Source: an uncultured Prevotellaceae bacterium (lineage in GTDB: Bacteria > Bacteroidota > Bacteroidia > Bacteroidales > Bacteroidaceae). From it: a stretch of 41,854 nucleotides of DNA. Positions 16,052 to 24,590 of this stretch are shown here, in pieces. The translations under genes were made by a program, and so were the position numbers. The stretch is taken from assembly GCA_902797505.1 (NCBI GenBank), contig CADBSW010000083.1, positions 1 to 41,854 of the forward strand, written 5' to 3'. Each line of letters opens with the position of its first letter. Within the stretch, counting starts at the first letter, position 1. The notes below the pieces were generated by a model. It was not told the origin of the DNA and did no database searches. It was given only the letters and a program-made list of their open reading frames with translations.

Positions 16052-17349
16052 TGAAAAGGATACAAAAGATACTCACTACCCTACTCTGCTGTTGTCTCAC
16101 CGGTATTACTGTGGCACAGACAACAGTTGACTCTCTGCCACAGCTATCGTCGGACAGTCTGATCGTAGAGGACTTGCGAAAGGAGAATGTCACGTTCTCG
16201 CACGACAACTCCGTCACCTTATTATATAGTGGACAAGAGAAATTCAACGACATGTTTGAAGCCATCCGACAGGCAAGGAGTAGCGTGCATCTGGAGTATT
16301 TCAATTTCCGTAACGACTCCATCGCCGATCTGCTCTTTGAGATACTGGCCAAGAAGGTGAAGGAAGGAGTAGAGGTACGTGCCCTCTTCGACGGTTTCGG
16401 CAACACCAGCAACAACCAACCACTCAAGAAGAAGCACATCAAGAAACGTAGGGCGCAGGGTATACAGTTGTATGAGTTCAACCCCGTTAGTTTTCCCTTT
16501 GTAAATGATTTCTTCGGGCGTGACCACCGGAAGATTGTCGTTATCGACGGACAGATAGCCTACACCGGTGGAATGAACGTGGCCGACTATTATATCAAAG
16601 GTACTGATGTGGTGGGTGAATGGCGTGACCTGCACTGTCGTATCGAGGGTGAGGAGGTCAACACCCTACAGCGAATCTTCCTAAGCATGTGGAAACGGGT
16701 AACGGGAGAGGTGATCAGTGGAGAGAAATATTTCCGGAAGCCAAGTGACAAATCGCACTTCACTGGACTAAAGCCCGATACGACTGCCACAGCAGGACGT
16801 AAGATGGTGGGTATTATCAACAGGGAGCCCCACCGCACAAACAAGATCATCCGCACCTTCTATATAGGGGCTTTCAATCATGCCAAGGACAGTATTAAAC
16901 TGGTGAATCCCTACTTCACCCTGATACCCTCACTGAAGAAAGCCATCAAGAGAGCCATTAAGCGTGGTGTGAAGGTAGAACTGATGATTGCGGCCAACAG
17001 TGATATACCCCTGACGCCCGACTGCAGTTTCTATAATATGCGCAAACTACAGAAGAAAGGGGCCGAGGTGTGGATCTATGAACGAGGGTTCCACCATACG
17101 AAGATTATCATGGTAGATGGAAAGTTCTGCACAGTAGGCAGTTCCAACTTAGACGCACGCAGTCTGAAAGCCGACTACGAAGAGAATGCCGTGATCATCG
17201 ATCCACATACCACCAAAGAACTGGATAAGATGTTTGAGCATGACAAGGGGCACTCCTTCAAACTGACAAAAGAGTCGTGGAATAAATGGCGTACCCCTTG
17301 GCAGAAATTTCGCGGATGGTTCGGACACCTGCTCAGTCCATTCCTCTGA
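16051..17349 (+). CDS. Secreted phospholipase-D superfamily protein, cardiolipin-synthase-like
   Basis: A 432-residue protein with two HKD motifs: HRKIVVIDG near residue 158 and HHTKIIMVDGKF near 347, each followed by the G-G/S-x-N element (GGMN and GSSNLDARS). This is the layout of bacterial cardiolipin synthases. Instead of the two N-terminal membrane helices common in ClsA it has a cleavable-looking signal peptide (MKRIQKILTTLLCCCLTGITVAQ), so the catalytic part is expected in the periplasm. The ATG at 16051 forms TAATG with the kdsD stop; an upstream in-frame ATG at 16039 lies inside kdsD and would spoil the signal peptide. The 3' end overlaps the convergent TPR gene by 17 bp. It could make cardiolipin or another phosphatidyl transfer product; function is inferred from motifs only. 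Confidence 0.88.
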   Translation: MKRIQKILTTLLCCCLTGITVAQTTVDSLPQLSSDSLIVEDLRKENVTFSHDNSVTLLYSGQEKFNDMFEAIRQARSSVHLEYFNFRNDSIADLLFEILAKKVKEGVEVRALFDGFGNTSNNQPLKKKHIKKRRAQGIQLYEFNPVSFPFVNDFFGRDHRKIVVIDGQIAYTGGMNVADYYIKGTDVVGEWRDLHCRIEGEEVNTLQRIFLSMWKRVTGEVISGEKYFRKPSDKSHFTGLKPDTTATAGRKMVGIINREPHRTNKIIRTFYIGAFNHAKDSIKLVNPYFTLIPSLKKAIKRAIKRGVKVELMIAANSDIPLTPDCSFYNMRKLQKKGAEVWIYERGFHHTKIIMVDGKFCTVGSSNLDARSLKADYEENAVIIDPHTTKELDKMFEHDKGHSFKLTKESWNKWRTPWQKFRGWFGHLLSPFL

Positions 17350-19504
17350 CCATATCCAGCATCAACGTGATGTCTAAAGGCATGATACCATGATCGTATA
17401 ATGTCTGACGGTCAGCATCAAACTCCTTCGATAACTGTGTATCGTCTTTAGAAACCTTCTGTTCTTTCAGGTAGTTTTTAAAACAAGCCACTGCCTCGTC
17501 GTAGGCATTCTCAAACCACTTGCAGTAACCGTGGTTGAGGTAGTCGACAGCCTCATGATGTTCGTTTGCTGTTACCTGAGCATACATCTCATCGGCCTGG
17601 CCCAAACGATTCTGCCCCATCAGCGCCCATGCGAGGATACGTTGTACATTCAGGTCATCACCATGTTCGTAGTGCAGACGATAGAGATGCTCCACAGCCT
17701 CATCAAAGGAATGAATACGACAGAGAGCGACACAGAGATTCAACTCATATTGTTGATTATCAGGATATAGCAAAAGGAGTTTTGAGTAGATGTTTATTGC
17801 CTTTTCGTAGTTCTCCCCCTGCATATAACAACGGGCTAACATAGCCATCACCTTGTGATTATCTGGCTGTTCGTTAACGATTTTCTCAAAATAACGCACG
17901 GCCTGTGGATAATCATTCTGGTAATAATAGGCACAGAGTCCACGGAAATAATCGGCATCCTTCTGGTCATCCGACAGATAACGTACCAACGTCTTGAGAC
18001 TCACTCCGTCATGCCTCTGGTGGTAGAAACGTGCCAATTCTGAACGGAAAGACGTAATACTCATCTTGTCAAAACGATGATCATGCAAAAACAGATACCC
18101 ATGATTAGCCAATGGGTTACGCAGTTCATTACGCAGCGTGAAGAGTTTGAAGAAACGATACAGATCCTGCAAGTACATTCGTCGAATGTACGTTGGTGTA
18201 CCCATCGTCTCCTGAGGGATGGTAGGTCCTAAGACATCAGCATTGCCCATCATCTCCTTGATATTATCAGGCAGTTGGTTGATGATGGTAGAGATAGCCA
18301 ACGTAAAACTGTACTTGTCACTGTCGCAGAAAGGTCCGTTCTCTGCGATATTACGCAGTACTGCCAAGGAATCGAGTTTATCCACCACGCCGGCAATACC
18401 GGGGTGCTGTATATAATAAGGTGTAAACCAGTTCGACAGATCATAGAAGAAAGAGAAACGCTTCATCTGTGAGAAGCCACCAAAGTACACATCAGAGCCA
18501 GCATTCTGCATCTGTTGCATCTGACGGACCATCTGTTCTACCTCTTCCATCTTACGGTCGTCGGCATCCGGGTCAAGGATATCCTGCATAGGATCTTCCT
18601 CCTTCTCCACGATACCGTCGCGCGTGATATTAAACTGGTTGTTCTTGATCAGCGTGGGCATGATCTCCCTTTGTATCGTTTCCGTGTCTTTCTCCGCACT
18701 CACAGTAAAAAGCAACTGTTTCTGCAGATCGATAAGATCACGGGCAATACCTTCATCACTGACCATACCATCGATCAGTGCCTGTTCTTCTGTAGTGGTA
18801 TGCTCCCTCATGGATAATACCCACCCTACCAAGGCACGTTGTTTGACATGATCGTCTGTTGATTGGCAATAAACCTCAGTAAGCATCTTGAACTTCAGGG
18901 GATCATACTCGTTGATACAAGCCAGCATAACGGCTGCAGTGATCACCTGTGCGTCATTGCTATCTATTGTCGGAGAAAGAAGTAAGGTCTTATAGAAATC
19001 TGCATCCTCCGTACGCCACTGTCGGGAGATCAGCAGGGTATAGAAGAGTTGTGAGACAAACTGCTGATGATGCTTATACAACTCTTCAGTCTTGTTGTTA
19101 TCGGTCGTCGACCATTCATCAAGACTGGCCAAGGCTACGTCAGAGACGAATCCCTCTAAAACGGCACGCTGCTCATCATGACTCATCAGCAACCTGCGAC
19201 GGCGTGCCTCACCAAAGAGATTCTCATGTGTACACCGCCATTCTATCTCATAGTGGATCAACAGACGGTACATCCGCGCAAGCAAATCCTGGTACATCTT
19301 ATCACGCTGTGGATCAACAAATCCACTACGCATGTAGACTAACATGCGGTGATAGTCTTCATAGATATCCTCCAACTGCTCACCCTTAACAAGATAGGGC
19401 TCAATAGAGATAACGGGTTGTATCATGCGCAGGGCCTCCATCAACTGTCCTTTCTCGACCTGCTGGATAGCCTCATGTATCTTTTGTCTTATATCTGTCA
19501 TCAT
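17333..19504 (-). CDS. Large cytoplasmic TPR-repeat protein
   Basis: A protein of about 723 residues with no signal peptide or membrane helix. The first two thirds are helical with no domain I recognise. From about 530 to 690 there are tetratricopeptide-type repeats (for example a segment with YYYQNDYPQAVRYFEKIV and the next with CYMQGENYEKAINIYSKL). It presumably acts as a scaffold; no enzymatic motif is visible. The ATG at 19504 overlaps the stop codon of the upstream lipoprotein as ATGA; ATGs at 19513 and 19501 are alternatives. Translational coupling suggests a shared task with the lipoprotein, but I cannot name it. Confidence 0.8.
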   Translation of the reverse strand: MMTDIRQKIHEAIQQVEKGQLMEALRMIQPVISIEPYLVKGEQLEDIYEDYHRMLVYMRSGFVDPQRDKMYQDLLARMYRLLIHYEIEWRCTHENLFGEARRRRLLMSHDEQRAVLEGFVSDVALASLDEWSTTDNNKTEELYKHHQQFVSQLFYTLLISRQWRTEDADFYKTLLLSPTIDSNDAQVITAAVMLACINEYDPLKFKMLTEVYCQSTDDHVKQRALVGWVLSMREHTTTEEQALIDGMVSDEGIARDLIDLQKQLLFTVSAEKDTETIQREIMPTLIKNNQFNITRDGIVEKEEDPMQDILDPDADDRKMEEVEQMVRQMQQMQNAGSDVYFGGFSQMKRFSFFYDLSNWFTPYYIQHPGIAGVVDKLDSLAVLRNIAENGPFCDSDKYSFTLAISTIINQLPDNIKEMMGNADVLGPTIPQETMGTPTYIRRMYLQDLYRFFKLFTLRNELRNPLANHGYLFLHDHRFDKMSITSFRSELARFYHQRHDGVSLKTLVRYLSDDQKDADYFRGLCAYYYQNDYPQAVRYFEKIVNEQPDNHKVMAMLARCYMQGENYEKAINIYSKLLLLYPDNQQYELNLCVALCRIHSFDEAVEHLYRLHYEHGDDLNVQRILAWALMGQNRLGQADEMYAQVTANEHHEAVDYLNHGYCKWFENAYDEAVACFKNYLKEQKVSKDDTQLSKEFDADRQTLYDHGIMPLDITLMLDMVRGMD

Positions 19505-20418
19505 TTCAACCATTTGTCAGCTTTGACCATATCGCTCTCCGCTGGTGGAGCAGCATGATGGAAAGTGGTCTTGGGGAGTGCCTTCACCGTACGGTCATCT
19601 GCCTTCGTGTATTGCATAATCAGTGAGGCATAGTGTGCGACTCCCTTCTTATTGATGGAGTCGCAAGCAGCATTATAACCTTTCACCAATGCTTGTAACT
19701 GTTCCTGTCGACGTTTGTCTTTTAGCAGTTCTTCACGCATCACCACCGCACCCATCTGCAGGTTTTTCTGTTTGCTATCCATCAAGACAGGATTCTTAAA
19801 CAATCGGGCTGTGGTAGCCTGGGGCTCTGGCAACAAGACAGCATCCATCTCCTTGTTGAGCAGCATTCTCAAACGGATATTCGGATCGTTGATCTGCACA
19901 CGGAACACCATTTCCTGCTTCAGTTTGGCACTATCGACAGCCAAGTCTGAAAGGTAATCAGTAACCGAAAAACGTGTCATGGCAATCATCTTATCCTCCA
20001 ACTGTTTCAATTGGGTAAGACGAGCCGAACGACTACTGATCAGTTGCCAGTAAGCATTGGTGGTAGTGATATAATGCAATGGCATTCCCCGACGGATCAT
20101 CCTCTGTGCCCTGACAATATCGGTGACACATCCTTCGATCTTCTTCGACGTCATGGCGGCATCAGCGTCTATCTGACTATCGTATGCCTTGATACGAATA
20201 TGGGCAGCGGTATCAAAAAGCTGTTCTTCATTGGCCACATAGAAAGGCAGACAATCAAGAGTAGGAAGCATTCCTATCTTCAGTGCCTCCGCATCCATCT
20301 TGGCCTGTTGCTTTTGTCTTTCCTTGGCCGCCTGACGCTCCTTTTCAAAGGAAGAGCCACAACCGACCATTACAGAGACCAGCAAGAAGAATGCAACAGC
20401 CTTATAAATATACTTCAT
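19501..20418 (-). CDS. Substrate-binding-protein-like lipoprotein (NMT1/SsuA-type fold suspected)
   Basis: A 305-residue lipoprotein: signal peptide MKYIYKAVAFFLLVSVMVGC with a lipobox ending at C20. The mature part begins with a charged stretch, then IGMLPTLDCLPFYVANE near residue 48, which resembles the start of ABC-transporter periplasmic binding proteins of the NMT1/taurine type, and AMTSKKIEGCVTDIVRAQ, where such proteins sample their target. No permease or ATPase gene lies near, so it is an orphan binding protein or a repurposed one. The ATG at 20418 was chosen since the upstream one (20451) would run into the reductase gene and bury the signal peptide. It sits between the YdfG-like gene (29 bp upstream) and the TPR gene. 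Confidence 0.75.
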   Translation of the reverse strand: MKYIYKAVAFFLLVSVMVGCGSSFEKERQAAKERQKQQAKMDAEALKIGMLPTLDCLPFYVANEEQLFDTAAHIRIKAYDSQIDADAAMTSKKIEGCVTDIVRAQRMIRRGMPLHYITTTNAYWQLISSRSARLTQLKQLEDKMIAMTRFSVTDYLSDLAVDSAKLKQEMVFRVQINDPNIRLRMLLNKEMDAVLLPEPQATTARLFKNPVLMDSKQKNLQMGAVVMREELLKDKRRQEQLQALVKGYNAACDSINKKGVAHYASLIMQYTKADDRTVKALPKTTFHHAAPPAESDMVKADKWLK

Positions 20419-20447
20419 ATGATTAAACCTAATACAGAGTAACGATT

Positions 20448-21209
20448 TCACTCTCTAACGATATGTGAGCCACTGGCTTGATGAGTAGCCAATATCAGCA
20501 CCTCGGCAATCTGCACATGTGCCGGGGCACTGGCAGCATAGAAAGCCACATCGGCGATATCATCACCGGTGAGCGGTTTGATGCCCTTATATACATTGGC
20601 AGCTTTCTCCTCATCCCCATGGAATCGGGTAACGCTGAAATTGGTCTCTACCAGTCCTGGTTTCAGGTTAGTAACGCGAACAGCAGAGTGAGACACATCG
20701 ATACGAAGTCCGTCGGTAAGTGCCTTTACAGCCGCCTTGGTAGCACAGTAGACATTACCATTGGCATAGGCAGCATCACCGGCCACACTACCGATATTGA
20801 TCACATGACCGCTGTTACGCTCCACCATACCAGGCACGATCAGGCGAGTCATATTCAACAGGCCTTTGATATTCGTGTCAATCATGGTATCCCAATCATC
20901 CACACTACCCTCATACTCCTTATCCAATCCAAGAGCTAATCCGGCATTATTGATCAGCACATCTATTTCTTGCCATGCCTTGGGAAGCTTTTCGAGTTGA
21001 CGCTCTACCTCTTCGCGCTCTCTGACATCAAAGACCATCGGACAAACCTTAGCACCCAACGCCTTACATGCCTCCACGACAGGCTTCAGTTTTCCCTCAC
21101 TCCTACCGGTCAGTATCAGGTTATAGCCACCTGCGGCAAACTTTCTTGCACAGGCCTCACCAATACCGCTGGTAGCACCTGTTATTAAAACGATCTTTTT
21201 TTCTTTCAT
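20448..21209 (-). CDS. ydfG: YdfG-like short-chain dehydrogenase (NADP-dependent 3-hydroxy acid type)
   Basis: A 253-residue classical SDR. The nucleotide-binding motif is TGATSGIGEA (10-19), NNAGLALG (about 87-94) follows, and the catalytic Ser-Tyr-Lys set is in NIGSVAGDAAYANGNVYCATK. The loop SVDDWDTMIDTNIKGLLNMTR and the ending of the Rossmann core closely follow E. coli YdfG as I remember it, which oxidises L-allo-threonine, serine and 3-hydroxy acids and reduces malonic semialdehyde. It is the first gene of a minus-strand set with the lipoprotein and TPR protein, and lies 87 bp after the thioredoxin-like gene, the gap being filled by a 9-bp repeat array. Confidence 0.88.
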   Translation of the reverse strand: MKEKKIVLITGATSGIGEACARKFAAGGYNLILTGRSEGKLKPVVEACKALGAKVCPMVFDVREREEVERQLEKLPKAWQEIDVLINNAGLALGLDKEYEGSVDDWDTMIDTNIKGLLNMTRLIVPGMVERNSGHVINIGSVAGDAAYANGNVYCATKAAVKALTDGLRIDVSHSAVRVTNLKPGLVETNFSVTRFHGDEEKAANVYKGIKPLTGDDIADVAFYAASAPAHVQIAEVLILATHQASGSHIVRE

Positions 21210-21240
21210 ATTATTGTTTTTTTCTTTGTTCTTTTAATGA

Positions 21241-21281
21241 CCTTAAGGTCCTTAAAGTCTTTAAAGTCCTTAAGGTCCTTA
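21241..21281. repeat. 9-bp tandem repeat array (4.5 units)
   Basis: Units CCTTAAGGT, CCTTAAAGT, CTTTAAAGT, CCTTAAGGT and a CCTTA remnant run head to tail from 21241. The array begins 15 bp after the stop of the thioredoxin-like gene on the minus strand. The same family occurs, inverted, at 40819-40872, also just after a minus-strand stop. Because units are rich in TTAA and GGCC-like symmetry, the array can fold into several hairpins. Confidence 0.9.
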
Positions 21282-21296
21282 GCAATTAGCTCTTAG

Positions 21297-21815
21297 CTAC
21301 AAGCCCTTAACCGCCTTAGGCGTCCAGTTGCGGAAGAAGCGCATCACCTTACTCTTGTCGTATCCCTGTCCTTCCTCGAGGAAAGAAGAGTCTTGGTGAT
21401 GAAGCACCTTTCCATTCTCATCAAGCACGACAAAGACAGGATAGCCAAAGCGTCCCGGTTTACCCAAGCGCTGCATCATTTTCTCGCCAAGTGCAGCTTT
21501 CTCGGCATCCACATTTTTCTTTCCCGGTTTATAGTTCACATGGATAAATACGAAATTATCATCCACAAACTTACTGATTTCCGCATCTTTCTCAATGAAG
21601 TCTGCAAAGCGCAGGCACCAGATACACCAGTTACCACCCACCTGACAGATGACAAACTTCTGTTCTTTCTGAGCCTTCAGTATCGCCTGATCGATTTGTT
21701 CCAGAGGGTTGATCTCCTCATTATAAACCTTCTTCAATGCAGTCTGGGCATTTGCGGAGAATGCGAAAACGACCATGCACAATAATGCTGTAATAATACG
21801 TTTCATCTCATTCAT
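21297..21815 (-). CDS. Periplasmic thioredoxin-like protein with CIWC motif
   Basis: A 172-residue protein with a signal peptide (MNEMKRIITALLCMVVFAFSANA) and a thioredoxin fold of the Thioredoxin_7 (DUF255-like) kind. The redox motif is WCIWC in GNWCIWCLRF, near residue 59; FGYPVFVVLDENGKVL near 125 holds the cis-proline element (YP). It probably reduces or shuffles disulfides of exported proteins, or belongs to a stress response; the partner is unknown. The start could also be the ATG at 21806, which still leaves a good signal peptide. A TATTTTTG box lies upstream at 21842. Confidence 0.87.
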   Translation of the reverse strand: MNEMKRIITALLCMVVFAFSANAQTALKKVYNEEINPLEQIDQAILKAQKEQKFVICQVGGNWCIWCLRFADFIEKDAEISKFVDDNFVFIHVNYKPGKKNVDAEKAALGEKMMQRLGKPGRFGYPVFVVLDENGKVLHHQDSSFLEEGQGYDKSKVMRFFRNWTPKAVKGL

Positions 21816-21841
21816 TCTTATCTTCTGTTTTTAATACCTTG

Positions 21842-21849
21842 CAAAAATA
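21842..21849 (-). promoter_or_regulatory. Candidate -7 box for the thioredoxin-like gene
   Basis: The minus strand reads TATTTTTG then CAAGG, matching TAnnTTTG, 26 bp upstream of the ATG at 21815. No TTTG is found at the -33 position. Confidence 0.45.
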
Positions 21850-21913
21850 CAAAAAATCCCATGAAGGAAGAAGATAATTACATAAAAAATAAATGTTTTT
21901 CACTTAAAGTTTG

Positions 21914-21921
21914 TACATTTG
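21914..21921 (+). promoter_or_regulatory. Candidate -7 box for the lipase-like gene
   Basis: TACATTTG matches the Bacteroidota -7 element and lies 21 bp before the ATG at 21943. The region upstream is very A/T-rich with no exact TTTG at 19 bp. Confidence 0.45.
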
Positions 21922-21942
21922 TAAACGATTAATGGACTGTAA

Positions 21943-23205
21943 ATGAAAGTATCACAGAGTAAATATATCAATAGGATCCTGCTTTGGCTCTTTGTTTGGG
22001 GCATTACAGGTATGGGGGCGACCACCCTTACATCGTGTAGTAACGACGACAAGCTGCCTGACGAAGAGAAAGAAGAAGAATCTGTGCAAGTAAAGGCACG
22101 GGTATATGAAACCATCCGCTATGACAGTGACAAGACAACTGCCTATAACTTCGAATACCCCTCGGTTGACCCATATGGTAAGCCCGTGATGCTCTCTGGA
22201 ACGATCACTGTAGGTGACGAAGTGGACGATACGCATCCCGGAAAAGGTCTGTTACTATACAATCACTTCACCATTAACAAGAAAGATGAATGCCCCTCAA
22301 AGGGAGAACTCGGTCTTCAGAAGTTGGTAACAGGCAGTGGACTCATCACCATATCCGCGGATTACTACGGTTTTGGCATCACAGAAGACAAGCACCAGGC
22401 ATACTGCATCGCCGGTGTTAATGCCCAGGCCAGTGTTGATGCCTTACAGGCAGCAAAGGTACTATTGCCCACGCTTGGATATTCGTGGAATGATCAGTTA
22501 CTCTTTAACCTGGGTTATTCTCAGGGTGCACAGACAGCCATGGGAGTGGTCCGACTGATCGATCAGAAATATCCTCATTTGCATATCACCTACACCTACG
22601 CCGGTGGCGGTCCATACGACATTCCCGAGACATACCGACATCTCATTGAGAAAGACGATACCGACATGCCATCGACCATCATCAGCGTACTGCTGGCTTA
22701 CAATGAGTATTACGAATTAGGGATTCCGCGTGAGAAAATGTTCAAAGAACCATACCTCAGCAATATAGACGAGTGGATACTGAGCAAGAAATATAGCAGT
22801 TCGCAGATTGATGCAAAGATAGGAAAGGCATCGATCAGTGATATTCTCACACCAGAGTTACTCGACCTCAACTCCGACCTTTCGAAAAAGATCATGGCAG
22901 CTTTAGAGAATGACAATCTGTGTAAAGGTTGGAACCCACAAGCCAACAATCATATCTTATTGTTACACAACACCAAAGACAAATCAGTGCCAATGGAGAA
23001 TACAGAGAACCTCTACCAGTTTTTATTGAAGCAAGGAATGTCCAAGGAGAATATCTCTTACAATGTCACCAATATGGGCAGTATCTATGGATCAGCCCAT
23101 GAGACGGGAGCTGCCATGTTTGCCCTCATGAGTATTTCCAAGATGTGCGACATCTTAGATATAAAGCTATGGTTTAGCATACTTGATGTGGTTAACAAGT
23201 TGTAG
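21943..23205 (+). CDS. Lipoprotein alpha/beta hydrolase, secretory-lipase-like
   Basis: A 420-residue exported lipoprotein. The N-terminus has a basic stretch, a hydrophobic core and the lipobox LTSC, with the cysteine near residue 32 followed by SNDD, then an acidic linker DEEKEEES. The catalytic elbow is GYSQGAQ near residue 188. NTKDKSVPMEN near 347 offers the aspartate and GSAHETGAAMF near 385 the histidine. The arrangement resembles PF03583 lipases and related esterases. It probably acts at the cell surface or periplasmic face on an ester, perhaps lipid or acylated glycan; no substrate-specific neighbour is present. The SprT-like gene starts 2 bp after its stop, so the two form one transcript. 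Confidence 0.83.
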   Translation: MKVSQSKYINRILLWLFVWGITGMGATTLTSCSNDDKLPDEEKEEESVQVKARVYETIRYDSDKTTAYNFEYPSVDPYGKPVMLSGTITVGDEVDDTHPGKGLLLYNHFTINKKDECPSKGELGLQKLVTGSGLITISADYYGFGITEDKHQAYCIAGVNAQASVDALQAAKVLLPTLGYSWNDQLLFNLGYSQGAQTAMGVVRLIDQKYPHLHITYTYAGGGPYDIPETYRHLIEKDDTDMPSTIISVLLAYNEYYELGIPREKMFKEPYLSNIDEWILSKKYSSSQIDAKIGKASISDILTPELLDLNSDLSKKIMAALENDNLCKGWNPQANNHILLLHNTKDKSVPMENTENLYQFLLKQGMSKENISYNVTNMGSIYGSAHETGAAMFALMSISKMCDILDIKLWFSILDVVNKL

Positions 23206-23207
23206 AT

Positions 23208-23882
23208 ATGCGCCCTACCTTACAATATTTAGAGCGACAGTATGAAACCCTGAACAAACAGTGCTTTCAAGGACTGTTGCCTACGGTCAGGATACAGTTG
23301 AGCAAAGCACGCACGTACCTCGGTCAACTGGGATACAAACGCCGCAGGAAGTTACTGGGCGGTTGGGAGTATTACGATTATGTTATCCGTATCAGTACTC
23401 GTATGGATCAGAAAGAAGAAGAGGTTACCGACACCCTTTTGCACGAGATGATCCATCTCTATATCGCTGTTAACCATCTGAAAGACAGTTCTTCACACGG
23501 ACCACTCTTCCGGCAGATCATGAACAATATCAATACACGATATGACAGACATATCACCATCTCACACCATCGGACAAAAGAAGAACTGGAGCAAGACACC
23601 CAGCAACGCACACATCTGATATGTATCTCCACCTTCAGTAGCGGAGAGCATGGCATCACCATTGTTGCGCGCAGCAGGATCTTCCTACTATGGGATCAGT
23701 TAAGACGTTTCCCCAAAGTAACATCCACACAATGGTATGTTTCTCAAGATGCCTTCTTCAACCGTTATCCACGTTCGCAGACACCCAAGATATACCGTAT
23801 CAACGATAACGATCTGGAGATACATCTCAAAGACGCAAGACCTCTGATACGGAAAGATGGTAAAATCTACGTAGGGAAATGA
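23208..23882 (+). CDS. SprT-like zinc metalloprotein
   Basis: A 224-residue cytoplasmic protein with a SprT-like domain (about 8-110). The zinc-metalloprotease motif HEMIH is near residue 84, preceded by EEVTDTLL and followed by SSSHGPLFRQIM, which supplies a further histidine as in SprT/Spartan proteins. Eukaryotic Spartan cuts DNA-protein crosslinks; the bacterial role is largely unknown. The C-terminal half (from about 130) has no cysteine zinc ribbon of the kind seen in longer members. It follows the lipase-like gene by 2 bp and converges on the HAD gene with an 11-bp gap. Confidence 0.85.
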   Translation: MRPTLQYLERQYETLNKQCFQGLLPTVRIQLSKARTYLGQLGYKRRRKLLGGWEYYDYVIRISTRMDQKEEEVTDTLLHEMIHLYIAVNHLKDSSSHGPLFRQIMNNINTRYDRHITISHHRTKEELEQDTQQRTHLICISTFSSGEHGITIVARSRIFLLWDQLRRFPKVTSTQWYVSQDAFFNRYPRSQTPKIYRINDNDLEIHLKDARPLIRKDGKIYVGK

Positions 23883-23893
23883 CAGAAAGGAGA

Positions 23894-24550
23894 TTATTCC
23901 GTGGGCAGGATCTCCATAGGCTCCGACACAAAGGTAGTAGCTCCATGATCAAGGAGGAACTCACGACTGCGGAATCCCCACAACACACTGATACAGGGCA
24001 GATGACTGTTCTTGGCAGTGTCGATATCCACGTCACTATCACCGATATATACGGCAGATAATGAGTCATCCTGCGAGACGCCCAACTGTCGGAAAGCCTC
24101 GTTCACCAGATCGGGAGCCGGTTTCTTACGGATACCCTCTCGTTCTCCCACAGCCACATCCACCAGTTCACCAAAATACTCACTGCACAGTGAACGTGTC
24201 GCATCATAGAACTTATTACTCACCACTGCAATTTTCTTTCCCCGCAGTTTGAGTTCACTCAATAGAGACATGACACCCGGGTAAGGACGTGTATTGTCCT
24301 TACCATGAATCATATAGTGCTGTCGGAAGAAATCAAAAGCAGTGTCAAAAAGTGGGTGCTCACTACCGCCGGGAATAGCGCGTTCCATCAACAAGCGCAC
24401 CCCATTACCCACAAAACCGCGTACCGCATCCCGTGTATGGGTGGGCAGTCCAACATGCTGTAAGGCAGCATTCACACTGTTAGTCAGATCATCGAGCGTG
24501 TCAAGGAGTGTCCCATCGAGATCGAACACATAAATATCGTAATCTTTCAT
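23894..24550 (-). CDS. gph: HAD-family phosphatase, phosphoglycolate-phosphatase-like
   Basis: Cytoplasmic HAD hydrolase of about 218 residues. Motif 1 is FDLDGTLLDT near the N-terminus, motif 2 the serine of AVVSNKF, motif 3 the lysine of GIRKKPAPD and motif 4 GDSDVDIDTAKN. A helical cap follows motif 1 (subclass IA), as in phosphoglycolate phosphatase, which removes 2-phosphoglycolate formed during DNA repair; related enzymes act on other phosphosugars, so the substrate is tentative. The open frame extends to 24628, but a promoter-like box at 24583 implies that the upstream ATGs are not used; I take the ATG at 24550 (24553 and 24559 also possible). Confidence 0.85.
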   Translation of the reverse strand: MKDYDIYVFDLDGTLLDTLDDLTNSVNAALQHVGLPTHTRDAVRGFVGNGVRLLMERAIPGGSEHPLFDTAFDFFRQHYMIHGKDNTRPYPGVMSLLSELKLRGKKIAVVSNKFYDATRSLCSEYFGELVDVAVGEREGIRKKPAPDLVNEAFRQLGVSQDDSLSAVYIGDSDVDIDTAKNSHLPCISVLWGFRSREFLLDHGATTFVSEPMEILPTE

Positions 24551-24582
24551 CATATACATTCTTTTCGGCTGCGAAGTTAATA

Positions 24583-24590
24583 CAAAAATA
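24583..24590 (-). promoter_or_regulatory. Candidate -7 box for the HAD phosphatase
   Basis: The minus strand reads TATTTTTG, matching TAnnTTTG, 32 bp upstream of the chosen ATG at 24550. It supports the shorter start of that gene. Confidence 0.4.
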
